64,000 nucleotides of DNA from Ophiostoma sp. CBS 140.51 (lineage: Eukaryota > Ascomycota > Sordariomycetes > Ophiostomatales > Ophiostomataceae): NCBI GenBank assembly GCA_029298735.1, contig JANSLP010000119.1:24054-88053 (forward strand), in the 5' to 3' direction. The position numbers were made by a program, and so were the translations under genes. The stretch's first letter is position 1. Each line of letters starts with the position of its first letter. The notes under the pieces are model-generated. The model saw only the letters and a list, made by a program, of their open reading frames with translations, was not told the DNA's origin and did not search any database. Below, in pieces: positions 44,100-55,415 of this stretch.

Positions 44100-45549
44100 T
44101 CACTGCAGGTTCTCAATGACAAGCGCAGAGGCACCGCCACCGCCGTTGCAGATGCCGGCCACGCCAATCTTGGCCTTCTTCTCCTTGAGCACCGTCGTCA
44201 GGGTCGTCAGGATACGGGCACCGGAGCAGCCCAGGGGGTGGCCAATGGCCACGGAGCCACCAAAGACGTTGACCTTGTCGGCGTCAAGGCCCAGAAGCTT
44301 CATGTTGGCGAGGGCGACAACGGAGAAGGCCTCGTTGATCTCGTAAAAGTCGACATCGTCGGCGGTCAGGCCAGCGTGGGTCAGGGCCTTGGGGATGGCC
44401 AGGGCAGGGGCCGTAGTGAACTTCTCGGGCTCGTGAGCGGCGTCGGCCCAGCCGCGGATCTTGGCGAGGGGCTTCAGGCCCAGCTCCTTGAGCTTAGCCT
44501 CGGACACGAGGACAACAGCGGCAGCGCCGTCGTTGATGGGGGCGGCGTTGGCAGCCGTAACAGTGCCGCCCTGGGGCTTGAAGGCAGGGCGGACAGTCTT
44601 GAGCTTGTCGATGTTGAGGTTCTTGACCTCGTCGTCGCGCTCGACACGGGTAGCGGGCTTGCCACGGGGGCCGGGGACCTCGATGGGGGCGATCTCCGTG
44701 AAGAGGCCAGCCTCGGTGGAGGCCTGGGCGCGCTGGTAGGTGGCAATGGCGTAGGCGTCCTGGGCCTCGCGGGGGATGTCGTGGGTGGTGCTGCACAGCT
44801 CAGCCTGCAGACCCATGTGCTCATTGCTGTAGGCGTCGGTGAGACCGTCGATCAGGACACCGTCAATCACCTGGGTGTTGCCGTACTTGGAGCCGGTGCG
44901 CAGGGTGGGGAGGTAGTGGGGGGTGTTGGACATGGACTCGGTGCCGCCAGCGACGACGATAGAGGCGTTGCCGGTGATGATGGTCTGGGCACCAAGGATG
45001 ATGGCCTTGAGGCCCGAGGCGCAGACCTTGTTCACGCCCGTGCAGACAGTCTTGTTCGAGAGGCCGGCGCGGATGGCGCACTGGCGGGCGGGGGCCTGGC
45101 CGAGGCTGGAGGCAAAGAAGTGATTAGCCGACTTGGTCGCATTGCAGATAACATTATAGAGACATCGTCGCAACTTACTTGGCCGCCAGGACGTTGCCGA
45201 AGAAGACCTCCTCGACATCCTCAGGCTGGATCTCAGGGACACGCTCGACGGCAGCTGTATGGTGTCAGTATGTGGTGGGTGGATAAGGATTGGGGCAAGG
45301 CGGGGAGAGGCAGGCAAGTCGGGAGGATATGAACTCACACTTGATGGCGTGGGCACCCAGATGGACGGCCGTAAGGCTGGAGAGAGAGCTGTGAGAGCAT
45401 GTTAGAAAATTGAAAGCTCACAGAAACGTCAATGGCTCCAAATGGCGGCGACACGATCGAGGGGGCCATGGAGGGGCAGCATACCCAAGGAACGAGCCCA
45501 CAGGGGTTCTGGCCGCAGCCACGATGTAGACGGGAGGAAGGCTAGACAT
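44100..45549 (-). CDS. ERG10: Acetyl-CoA acetyltransferase (cytosolic thiolase)
   Basis: Condenses two acetyl-CoA to acetoacetyl-CoA, the entry step of the mevalonate and sterol pathway. Four exons on minus, 45549-45485, 45388-45339, 45254-45179 and 45105-44100, join to a 398-residue protein. The second donor is GTGAGT at 45338; a rival GTGTGA just upstream would give the wrong frame, since only the GTGAGT donor restores the conserved LGAHAIKSAVERVPE sequence. The catalytic Cys92 sits in GVNKVCASGLKA, the active-site His in GGSVAIGHPLGCSGAR, and the second Cys in ICNGGGGASA near residue 383. The C-terminus is NLQ, without a peroxisomal SKL, so cytosolic. Three of the four exons are short and near the 5' end, as in other fungal thiolases. 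Confidence 0.95.
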
Positions 45550-46573
45550 TGTGAGATTGTGTTGAAAAAAAAAACGTTGAAATACTAAAGCTGTAGTAGG
45601 AATGTCGAGAATCTAAAGGAGGTGAAAGAGAAAGGAGTCGAGAGAATTAATAGGAGGCAATCGCGAGGAAGGAGAAGCTCGCCGGTCTGTGTACTTAATT
45701 ACTTATCAAGGGGAAACCGGTCCGGCGCAACACTGGTTGCGAGCGGTCGCTGTGGTGGGAAGGTGCCCCACCAGAAAAAAATATTGTTGAGGGTCCAACC
45801 TTCCCGCTGTCGCTCACTTGTTTGGCTGCTGTGCTGTTGTTGCTCCCCTCGCCGTTTCCAGTGGATCTTCTACAATGGGCTGCTGTTTCCTCAATGGCTC
45901 AATGGCGGCCGCTCAATGGCGGGCCTCGCAGTCACACCGCCCTCACGCTTACCCCTTTCCTTCCTTTTTTTCCCCTTTCAGGGCGGCCACGGCCATACCG
46001 CTCTAGGGAAGGTGCGGTAGGACTTGCTTGGCCCAGCCCACCACAGCTGCCCATCAGTGGCAGATTGAGAAGTGGTTCCTTCCCACATGTTGCCAGCCTC
46101 ACGCAAAATGCAACGAACATCGCTCCCGTGGAAGGTGCGAACCGGGCAAGCTTCTCAACGCACCTAATTTCGCTGCCTTGCGCCCTTGCGCCTTCCCGAC
46201 GGAGACGACTCTACTCAGAGTCAGACTCGGTCGTGGTTTCTAATCATCGCGAGGCTGGCTGCTAGCTCGTTTGCTGCTGCCTTGTTGGTAATTTCAGCGA
46301 GCGTACGTCGCCCCTTCCCCCCCCCTCTGGTTTGTTTTTCTTCTTTTGTTTGTTCCCCTCCGACAACGGCCTACGACGACTCGGCACACCTTTACGCAAC
46401 GCACGACGATCAATACGACGTCCGGGCAGCGGCACAGGGTCGCACGGCCACCCGGCCTTCTTGCTTGGCCAGGAACAGGGGCCTCATCGAATCAAACGAG
46501 AGCGATAAGTTAAAAAAAATACGACATGGGATCGATAAATTAAAAGGAAAATTCAGACAGACAAGAAGACAAG
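45550..46573. other. Intergenic region between divergent genes
   Basis: Shared promoter region of acetyl-CoA acetyltransferase (-) and the APH-like kinase gene (+). It includes a CT-rich leader and an AT-rich segment at 46498-46565 just before the kinase start codon. No gene is seen. Confidence 0.5.
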
Positions 46574-48509
46574 ATGATGGACGAGCAAACGGCTGCACAG
46601 CTGCGACAGGCATTTGAGACGGAGACCGAGGTCTGCATCGGCTTCGGCCCGGACAAGTTGATTGGCTACGAGGATGCCATCCGCAGCGAGGCCGATATCC
46701 CGCACGAGCGGCAGCAGTTCATGGAGTCGATGGCCTTTTGGTTCAGCGTGTCACGGCACCGGCCGGCGCTAGAGCGGTTGGTCGCACGGCACTTGGGTGT
46801 CAAGGCGGCCCGCGTCAAGATGAGCCACTTGAACATGTGGCGCCAAGGCGCATTCAACGTGGCCATTCCCATGTTGGTGTTTGACACAAAAGCGGCGGCC
46901 GATGCCGCCTACACACCGTCTCCACAGGGCGATATGCCGCCTACCGTGCCGGATAGCCTTCGCCGGGTGATGCTGCGTCTGCCGATGCCGCCACGATGTG
47001 CCGAGGCCGTCTACCCTGGCTCGATCCTGGAAAAGATGCGCTGCGAGACAGCGACCTATGTGTGGATGCAGAAGAATTGCCCACAAGTTCGGATACCTCA
47101 TCTCTTTGGTCTTGGGTTTCCTGACGGAAAGCATGTAAGTGCGGTGGTGGTCTTGACAGCGCTGGTGATACCATGAATGCTAACAAAAGTAGTACACACA
47201 TGCGGGCCGATTGTTTTTCTTCCGGCGGATTCTGCTCCGTGTCCGACAGTGGTTTGCGTCTTGGATGCGCTGGCCTCTTTTGTCCGACTATGTCCCGATC
47301 TCAGTCCCCAAGGATGACTGCCCCATCGACTCTGGTTACATGATCTTGGAACACTTTGGTGTATCGTTCGGCCAAGAGCTGTCGTTGATGGCACGAGAAA
47401 CAAGAGTCTTGGAAGACGGGGTCGAATACTTGCCAGAGCCGATCCAGATGCTGTCACAGCCGACCAAGATGCGTAATCTGTTCCGGGGCGTATCGCGCAT
47501 CATTCTAGCACTCGCGCGCGTTCCACAGCCACGCATCGGCGCGTTTCGGTTCAACGACAATGGCACAATATCTCTCGACAACCGACCCGTGACGGCCGAC
47601 ATGTTTGTTCTCGAGAACGCTCGTGCGCCGCGTACAATGAGCGTGGACACGACTTATACAAACGTCAACGAGTACGTTAGCGATTTGCAGACGTTCCAAG
47701 AACAAAAGTTTCTGGCTGCACCCAATGCCGCCGTCGAAGAGGAGGACGCCAAATACCAGATGGGCATCATGTCTTTCTTACGAGCCGTCACACACCATTT
47801 TGTCGGCGGACCAAGTCGTTGGCGGAACGGCCCGTTTGTGCTGTACATGTCAGACGCCAACGCTTCCAATTTTATGGTGGACGAGGATTGGAACGTGACG
47901 GGCATGTACGACCTAGAGTGGATGTTCTCGGCACCCGCAGATATGCCACGAATTCCGTCTTGGCTCACATGGTCCTCGGTTGACCGCATCTCCAACCCGG
48001 CGAGCGATGAATACGTTGTTTACAACGAGGTACGAGCGATTTTTGCTGAGGTGTTTGCTGAGGAAGAGCGGCTGGCCGATACGACGGCGCTGGAGGAAGC
48101 ACTTGGCGGCACGGCGCTGAGCTCTGTGATGGAGGAAAGCTGGGCGTCCAAGACGTTTTGGTTTTATTCCTCGCTCCTGTCCATCACCGGCATGACGCAT
48201 GTCGCGTCACACCAGATCCTGCCCATGTTTGTAAGATCATGGGAGGAGAAACAAGAGCCATCGGCTCCGTTTGCGGACCTAGCTAAGCTCTGGAGCACGG
48301 CGGCGGCGGACGTCATCGCCAAAAAGGTCGAGGACCACACAAAGCACTTGGTTAACGTGGCAGCGCTCTTTGGCCTGAACCCACCGACGTACGTGGCAAA
48401 CCACGATATCGAGGCTGGAGTGTTTGACAGCGTGGATGTACCGCACATTGATGAGAAGGCGGTGGCGCAAGAGATGGAACACAGTGAAGGGATCAGTCTA
48501 CAGAGCTAA
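46574..48509 (+). CDS. APH-like phosphotransferase family protein
   Basis: Two exons (46574-47134 and 47193-48509; 58-nt intron, GTAAGT donor, TAG acceptor) give 625 residues. The product belongs to the fungal aminoglycoside-phosphotransferase-like kinase superfamily, whose members share a protein-kinase fold but have mostly unknown substrates. The conserved YTHAGR...FFRRI segment crosses the exon junction. The catalytic loop analogue is residues 405-413, where Asp408 and Asn413 are kept (SDANASN), and the metal-binding DLEW motif is at 427-430. The usual Asp-Leu-His in this loop is replaced by Asp-Ala-Asn, a variant. I chose TAG over the earlier AG because only it keeps phase and the motif. 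The C-terminal half (about 500-625) is less conserved. It is probably not an antibiotic-resistance gene. Confidence 0.82.
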
Positions 48510-49166
48510 TGTTAATTTTGGCGATAAAAAGCGTCCCACCACGCAATTTAGATATGAATACACGAGCAATGATATAGATGTGACGATATACGAAGGACAT
48601 AATGGGAGACGGAGACGGCAGTTGGAGACTGAATACTGCCGAGTATATATATGAAATAGACCTATTTTCTCAAGGCCACAAATGCTCAATATGCAGTATG
48701 TATGTGTACGGTGTAAGGAGTAAGAAAGGCTACATTTCGAAGGAAAGCTCGGTCTGGACCAGCCTGGCTAAGCTGGCAGGCAAAACGGACAAAGCTTTGT
48801 GCAAAACAGGCAGGTGCACGGAGAGTGCGGAAGACCTGAAAAACTGGGCCGATTTAACGAAGACTGAATAGCAAGCCGCTGTGAAAGCACTTCCATTGGG
48901 GTTCGTTTAGGTTTTGTCAGAGAAAAAATACGTGGAGAAATACAACTGCACTGTCTCCAATCTTTGTAAGTTGAGGGGAAACGCCGGCGCCAGCCGTTGG
49001 TAAGCTGCTTGTTTCTTCGCCGCCTCAAGACGCCAAAAAAGCTGAATTTATTTACAGATTCACATTACACGCCCCAGATTGTTATCCGCCAACCTCGTCA
49101 CTCGAATTTCACAGCACTGGTCAACGGCAACATCTCACGGACAAGACCTCGGATAATCTCGACATC
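48510..49166. other. Intergenic region between two plus-strand genes
   Basis: Contains the 3' end of the APH-like gene and the promoter of the 2OG oxygenase gene; it is AT-rich at 48530-48670. No separate gene is supported. Confidence 0.5.
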
Positions 49167-50341
49167 ATGGCACCCCTTGCACAGGCTGTTACGGTATCCC
49201 TTGAGGACCTGAAAAACGGTGGCTTTTCTCCGAGTTAACTTTAGGTCATGTTTTGTGGTATCGCACGAGTCTCTAACACGCGATAGGAACCGTTTCGCTC
49301 GACAAGCTGCAAGAGGCATTTGGCCCCGACTCACTCGGCATCCTCGTCGTCCAGGACGTGCCCGCCGCGTTTGCTGCGCTGCGCCACCGTCTTCTGTCCT
49401 ACGCATCGTACCTAGGTAACCTGCCAGCGGACGAGCTCACGCGCCTCGAGAACGAGACAGCCAAGTACCTGACGGGCTGGTCGTGCGGCAAAGAGACTCT
49501 CAAGAACGGCCAGGTCGACACGCTCAAGGGCTCGTACTACGCCAACTGCGCCTTCTACGTCGACGCGGCACTCGACTGCGCGAAACCCACGGCCGAGTTC
49601 TCGCCAGCCACGTTTCCCGAGTACCTTTCGCCCAATGTGTGGCCGGCCGAGTCCGTTCTGCCCGGCTTCCGTGCGGCGCTCGAAGACCTGTGCCGGCTCA
49701 TCATTGACGTGGCCGTTCTGGTGGCACGCGCGTGCGACCGATTTGCGGCACAAGCCATCCCCGACTACCCATCGGGTTATTTGGAGGCGGTCGTGAGCAC
49801 ATCGACGACGACCAAGGCGCGGCTGCTGCACTACTACCCGCAGACTGCCGCAGCTGAAAGCAGCGAAACGGCAAAGGAGAACGAGAACGATGACGACTGG
49901 TGCGCTACACACTTGGACCACGGCTGCTTGACTGGCCTTACATCGGCCATGTTTGTCGATGAGGCCGCAGTCGATGCGCGTGTACCTAAAGATGCACCAT
50001 CCACGCTGACTCCCCTCGCCGAACTCGACGCATCGCCCGACCCGGCAGCGGGGCTTTACATCACATCGCGTACCGGAGAGGTTGTGCAGGTCAAAATCCC
50101 GCGCGACTGCATTGCCTTCCAGACGGGCGAGGCGCTGGAGCGCATCACAGCGGGCAAGTTCAAGGCGGTGCCGCACTTTGTTCGGGGTGCACGGCCGGCC
50201 CCCGGAAATACTAGCCGCATTGCGCGCAACACGCTGGCCGTGTTCACGCAGCCGAATCTGGGAGAGGATGTAGACCGCGAGCAACACATCACTTTCGGCG
50301 AATTTGCCCGTGGTATTGTGGCCAAGAACACTGTTGGGTAG
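49167..50341 (+). CDS. 2-oxoglutarate/Fe(II)-dependent oxygenase-like protein
   Basis: Two exons (49167-49218 and 49287-50341) give 368 residues. The 68-nt intron has a GTGGCT donor, a CTAAC branch word and TAG acceptor; this donor is chosen because only it keeps phase and reads straight into GTVSLDKLQEAFGPDSLGILVVQD. The protein has the clavaminate/isopenicillin-N-synthase-like fold: HxD ligands His226 and Asp228 (THLDHGCLTGL) and the distal His314 (VPHFVRG) are present, with a plausible 2-oxoglutarate-binding Arg in the SRIARNT segment. Homologues are widespread in fungi and plants as uncharacterised 2OG-Fe(II) oxygenases. The substrate is unknown. The following DsbA-like gene is codirectional. 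Confidence 0.83.
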
Positions 50342-50879
50342 GAGCGAGTCGGCGATATTTACTGCTTGTGACCTCATTTGGCTATTTTCGCCGGGTACTG
50401 TTTTCTTTTCGTAGCCTTTATCGACGAGAATTCCCTTTCTAATCCAAACTTGGAGAGAATCCCCATTCAGCAATTATTTACGGAACGTAAACAGCAAGTG
50501 CGATCGATCACTGTTCGCTTTTATACGCCATCTGCAACCCCCAAGGAAAGAAACTCATTTTGGCGGGGCTTACAGTCAGCAATAGGGCAATGGCGACATT
50601 GGCGGGCGCACCTGCAAATGGCAGCGCTGTTTACGTCATCGGTCTTTATTCCCCTCCTTCGTCCCCTTCCGTTATCAATTCTCCGTTCTTTCCGTGTATT
50701 TGTATCTACGGCCTGCCAGAGTCAAAATCGCCGTTCTTATCCCTTTTCATTTCTCCCAAACAGGCAAATTTGGTTCAGCACCAATACCAGCTTCATCTCC
50801 GCTTACAAGTGCACTCGATCTCCATCACCACCCAGCCCACTTCATCACCACCAACCATCCCTCACACAAATCCACAACA
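50342..50879. other. Intergenic region before the DsbA-like gene
   Basis: Ends in a CT/CA-rich leader (50820-50879) before the start codon. Open frames starting at 50378 and 50560 overlap the leader and are not called. Confidence 0.5.
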
Positions 50880-51551
50880 ATGGCCCTCGCTCCCAAGTTC
50901 GCGGCCCATCGCCTGGTCTTTGGTGACCTCTCTGCTGCTGCCGCTTCCGTCGCGCCCGTCCACACCGTCGAGATCTTCCTCGACTACGTGTGCCCCTTTT
51001 CCGCCAAGCTCTTCAACACCTTTTACACGGGCGTCGTCCCCGCTCTGCGCTCCAAGCCGGTCGGCAGCCGCGTGCAGGTCCTCTTCCGCCACCAGGTGCA
51101 GCCGTGGCACCCCAGCAGCACGCTCGTGCATGAGGCCGGCTTGGCCGTGCAGCGCGCCGCTGTGGCCGCGGGCAAGCCGCTGCTGTTCTGGGACTTTAGC
51201 GCGGCGCTCTTCAAGGACCAGAAGGCGTACATGGACGTCAACGTGCAGAACGAGGGCCGCAACCAGACGTACAAGCGGCTGGCGGCGCTGGCGGCCTCAT
51301 CGTCGGGTGGTGCCATTGACGCTGACGCCATCTACAAGGACCTGGCGATTGCAGCAGAGCCCGCGGCCGACGGCTCGGTCAACACGGGCAACGCCATTAC
51401 CAACGACCTCAAGCTGGTGATCAAGGCGGGCCGCCTGGTGGGCGTGCATGTCAGCCCAACAGTGCTGTTTGATGGTCTGGTCAACAACGACATCTCGTCG
51501 TCGTGGACGGCTGAGCAGTGGCTGGAGTACCTGGAGAAGAACGCTGTGTAG
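50880..51551 (+). CDS. DsbA-like thioredoxin-fold protein
   Basis: A 223-residue single-exon protein with a DSBA/thioredoxin-like fold. The active-site-like motif is DYVCPFSAKLF (about 37-47): it keeps one Cys but replaces the second of CxxC by Ser, so classical disulfide oxidation is unlikely, and glutathione-linked or peroxidatic chemistry is more plausible. The helical insert (about 70-160) and the late cis-Pro segment VSPTVLFDG, equivalent to the thioredoxin cis-proline loop, follow. There is no signal peptide. The start at 50880 (ACAACAATGG) is preferred to an ATG at 50694 because the extension is leader-like. Function unknown. Confidence 0.82.
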   Translation: MALAPKFAAHRLVFGDLSAAAASVAPVHTVEIFLDYVCPFSAKLFNTFYTGVVPALRSKPVGSRVQVLFRHQVQPWHPSSTLVHEAGLAVQRAAVAAGKPLLFWDFSAALFKDQKAYMDVNVQNEGRNQTYKRLAALAASSSGGAIDADAIYKDLAIAAEPAADGSVNTGNAITNDLKLVIKAGRLVGVHVSPTVLFDGLVNNDISSSWTAEQWLEYLEKNAV

Positions 51552-51751
51552 GAAATGAGCAGAGGCCAACAGCAGATCGCCGACAGGGCAGTAATGCAAA
51601 AGCAAAAACAAAAATGGACAGGACCGAGCATGTTCAAACTTTAACAGTTTTAGCATTTTAACAGTTTTAACGTCAATTGAAATGATTATGTACAGATTCG
51701 CTAGAAATGAGAAGACGCCGGAATTCAACTTTATTTACTTTAGCGCACCAC

Positions 51752-53617
51752 CTACACCTTCAGCTTGCTCTCCGGGACACCGGCAGACCGCGCACAGTCA
51801 GTTGCGGCAATCCAGGCAAACGTGAGGCCGGGACCCAGCGTCGAGCCAGCACCGGGGTACGTGCGGCCCATGACACTGGCCGAGGAGTTGCCCGCGGCGT
51901 ACAGACCAGGAATGACCTCGTACTTGCCGGCACTGGTCTCCTTCATCGCACGACCAAACTCGTCTGTCAGCACGCCGCCCTTGGTGCCCAGGTCACCGGG
52001 CCAGATGCGCACGGCATAAAAGGGGCCCTTTTCAATCTTGCCCAGGTTGCGGTTCTTGTCACCGTAGGCCGGGTCGCCGAGATAGAAATCGTAGACACTG
52101 GTACCGCGAGCAAAGTCGTCGTCAACGCCCTTGTCGACAAAGCCGTTGAAGCGCTTCTGGGTGGCCTGCAGACCCTCCGAGTCGATGCCAAGCTTGGACG
52201 CAAGCTCAGGTAGGGTGTCAGCCTTGGTCACAAAGCCAGAGTCCAGGTCCTTTTGCGGGATGGGGCTGCCGGGCATAAAGCGGCCGGCAAACAGGTAGCG
52301 GTTGCGGTGGTTGCTGTCCATGATCAGGTAGGCAGGGATGGCCTCGGGGCCCTCCTGGTGTCTCTTCCAAATAGCAGTACCCAGAGCGTTGTAGTTTTGC
52401 GACTCGTTCAAGAAGCGCTTGCCCCGCTTGTCGACAATCATCGAGTGCGGCAGGCCGCGGTCGTACAGACACCAGATGCCCAGCTTGGACACGGGCTCGT
52501 ACATGGCAGCACCCCACCAGGCAGAATCCATGAGAGCTGTGGCGGCACCAATCTTCTGGGCAGCCGTAATGGCGTCGCCCTGGTCAGTCTGGCAGGCAGA
52601 TGTCCAGTCGGCGGTAATGGGCGACGGCTGGTACGTCTTGCGCATCTCGGCATTGCGAGCGAAGCCGCCGGCGGCCAGAATGACACCCTGAGACGCCTCA
52701 ACAGTCACGGTACGCCCCTCGTGCTCAACCTTGGCACCCGTTACACGGCCCGTCTCCTTGTCGACAATCAACTCGGTCATGGGGCTCGAGGTCCAGATGG
52801 GCGTACCCTGCTTGACGTTCATGTAAATGAGGCGGCTGATCATGCTGACACCCAGGCACACGGGCTCGGCACCTAGGAACTGGTTCGGGTACAGACGCAC
52901 GCCCCAGATCTTGACGGCCGTCAAAAAACCGTCAAAGGAGCAGCGGGCGCGCACAATCTTGGAAAGCTCGTCAGTGTAGAGCGGCAGCGGGGCGCGCACA
53001 GGGTTGATGTTGAGCTTGTCGCGCCAGGGGCCGAGCAAGGCAGCGTCGTACATGAGAGCCTCAATACTGCGACCGCCGACTTGCGAGCCGGGCTTGTCCT
53101 GGAAGTAGTCAGGGTAGATGGGGGTGCGGCGCCACTGGTAGCCGGCGTTCTCGAGCCACTTGACCATGACAGGGCCCTGGTTGAGGAACGCCTCACGGCG
53201 TGGGATGGACGAGGCCGGGCCGGCGTCACCAATAATGGCCTCCATGTAAGTCAAGGCTTTCTCGACGGAGTCGTTCTTGTCGTTGTGAACGTGGGTGTTT
53301 GGGACCCAAAGGCCGGAGCCAGAGAAGCAGGAGGTGCCGCCGATCTTGGCATTCTTTTCGACGACGAGTGTGTTGAGGCCGAGCGACTTGGCGCGCAGAG
53401 CGGCTGTGAGTGCGGGGCCACCCGTGCCGACAATCAGCACGTCCGTCTTGACGACACCATCGGGGCCGATGACGGCACGTGTGGCATTGGTTGCAGGGTC
53501 CTCCTTGAGGCGGGCGCCGGCGCGCTTGACACGCGACACCACGCTGACACCGACAGCGAGACCGACGACGCCAATGGCGACGCGGCCGGCCGTCTTGCGG
53601 AGCGTAGAGGGAGCCAT
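51752..53617 (-). CDS. FAD-dependent dehydrogenase, 3-ketosteroid-dehydrogenase-like
   Basis: A 621-residue flavoprotein of the FAD_binding_2 family, in the branch of 3-ketosteroid Delta1-dehydrogenases and fumarate-reductase-like enzymes. An N-terminal hydrophobic segment (about 11-28, VAIGVVGLAVGVSVV) could anchor it to a membrane. The FAD dinucleotide motif is VLIVGTGGPALTAALRA (about 60-76), a GxGxxA variant. The FAD-binding GGTSCFSGSGLWVPN follows near 95, then ILAAGGFARN near 340. The C-terminal PGLYAAGNSSASVMGRTYPGAGSTLG segment is typical. Such enzymes dehydrogenate a ring adjacent to a carbonyl; the substrate here may be a steroid or another cyclic ketone. The ATG at 53617 was chosen over 53698. 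It forms a codirectional trio with the MFS and IPNS-like genes. Function is inferred. Confidence 0.85.
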   Translation of the reverse strand: MAPSTLRKTAGRVAIGVVGLAVGVSVVSRVKRAGARLKEDPATNATRAVIGPDGVVKTDVLIVGTGGPALTAALRAKSLGLNTLVVEKNAKIGGTSCFSGSGLWVPNTHVHNDKNDSVEKALTYMEAIIGDAGPASSIPRREAFLNQGPVMVKWLENAGYQWRRTPIYPDYFQDKPGSQVGGRSIEALMYDAALLGPWRDKLNINPVRAPLPLYTDELSKIVRARCSFDGFLTAVKIWGVRLYPNQFLGAEPVCLGVSMISRLIYMNVKQGTPIWTSSPMTELIVDKETGRVTGAKVEHEGRTVTVEASQGVILAAGGFARNAEMRKTYQPSPITADWTSACQTDQGDAITAAQKIGAATALMDSAWWGAAMYEPVSKLGIWCLYDRGLPHSMIVDKRGKRFLNESQNYNALGTAIWKRHQEGPEAIPAYLIMDSNHRNRYLFAGRFMPGSPIPQKDLDSGFVTKADTLPELASKLGIDSEGLQATQKRFNGFVDKGVDDDFARGTSVYDFYLGDPAYGDKNRNLGKIEKGPFYAVRIWPGDLGTKGGVLTDEFGRAMKETSAGKYEVIPGLYAAGNSSASVMGRTYPGAGSTLGPGLTFAWIAATDCARSAGVPESKLKV

Positions 53618-55415
53618 GGTAAACTGGCGGGGAGGGCTGGATGTGTTGTTGTCTCGCTCCGAGTCTTCAATACCAAGGAACGGGCCTAGAAGACACAATG
53701 CTCAAGAAAGAAATGGACAAAAATAGAGAGAAAAGAAGAACACAAGCAGAAGAACAAAACATAGACATCCCCTCTTCTAGCACCATCTTGATCTCGTCAA
53801 AGAGGGGGGGAGCCACCTTTAAGGAAGCTGCCCTTGAAGCGCGGGTCTGTGAATGCGAAAGCGGCCATCGTCTTCCGTGTGTGCTATGGGCCAGCGTGCT
53901 TCCAGATGGGAGGAGAGCAAGAGGGCCGTACCCAGTAGAAGCCTACATCCCGACATCCCGACACAGGCAAGCAATGGGCCCTCTCCACGTCCCCGCCATT
54001 TAGCGCAGGCATCTTCTGGGGTAGTTCGGAGTCGGGGTCGCGGATCTGTTTGAATTTGAGAGTGCTTCTGTCTCTTTGTGTCGTGTTGGTGTGCTTTTTG
54101 TGAGCTTTCGGGGCGCTGTTTGTGGGGTTGAATTCTAGGAGTCGGCTATCAATACCCACGGAAGCATGGCACGGCGCCCTTGTTAAGGTCAAAAGTGCGG
54201 AGTCCGTCCATGAACGGCGGAGCCTTGCAGCTCGCAAGGAGGACCATACGCATCCTGGATTTTGCCATACCCCAACTGGAGGCCGGCGGGGACGCAAGCA
54301 ATGACGAATTGGCAGGCTTCTTTTTGACGGGTTACTCCAAATCATGGTCGCTACAGAGTGACAGCAAGATGCAAGCTTCCAGCCCGCCAACGCGTAGTGT
54401 AATTCCGGTGGAGGCCAGGAATGAAGGGCTAACGCAGGGCGGGGGTCTCTGGGACTGGGGTTGTGCTGTGAAAAGAGGTCCTGAGGACAATTTAGTTTTC
54501 TTAGCACTCCGTAGATGAGGTTTTGAATGTGAATAGACTCCTAGATAGCTTCCGGCATCAGATTAGAAACGAGACGACGGATAGACGATCCTCAATGTTG
54601 AATACTACCACTTTGTCAGTGTTTTGATTTGCTCTCTGGGTGGCTTGCCTCTATTTCGGTATAAGTAGAGCCCCACCGCTCTTGATTTGGACTCTGGCTA
54701 ATGGCAAAAGGTAGAGGTGAGGCTGGCGAGCAGTCGGCATAGATGTTTTTCGACCACCGTTTTGTATTCGATACAATGTCTATTTCTAATCTTGAAGTGA
54801 TGCTGGTTGGGTGACTGTAGAGCGTGGCCCGTAATTGCATTTGCAGGTGCTTTCACCGGGGGCAGCCGGGCCGGGCCCCACTGTTTATTCTAGGGGTCAA
54901 GGAGTAGTGTAGGAGAAAAGAAACACGAAAAGAAACAGTTGATGACAACAGGAGAGGTGCTGAAGAAGAGAGAGCAGTTTGGAGATTGGGAGTGGAAAGG
55001 GAGACGAAAGATTTTAAAGAAAAGGGGTAATGCCGCGACTTCCCCAAGTGACAAAGTAAACAACAATACGTACAAAACAGGAAAGAATGCCCGGCACTGT
55101 CTGTTTTGAAATACGTCTACTACTCACGTGTTTCGGTCGGGGCTTGCCTCTGGAATACACGAGCGGCGGTCGGTGTGCCGTACAAATGAATTAAGCAGCA
55201 TACACAAGATTACCAGGCATATGAATGATTGATGTTATAATTTTGAAACAGAATAGTTAGGGGTTATTATCAAAATCAAAATCATATCTAAATCTAAATC
55301 TAGTTTAAAGCTTACGAAAAGACAACCAGCGTTTATTTCTAGAGATATATTTGAGGCAGGTACAGGGACATGGTCGCCTCTCATTCTCTTTTCTCTTTTA
55401 ATGAAAGCAAAGCTT
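53618..55415. other. Intergenic region between two minus-strand genes
   Basis: 1.8 kb separating the FAD dehydrogenase and MFS genes. It includes the dehydrogenase promoter and A-rich leader (53690-53770). A plus-strand or minus-strand frame around 53884-54507 shows no motif, and the sequence at 55240-55330 is AT-rich. No gene is supported. Confidence 0.45.

Noticed and set aside
43995..45332. 445-codon plus-strand open frame opposite the thiolase
   Set aside because: Antisense shadow; no motif and it spans the thiolase introns without any feature of its own.
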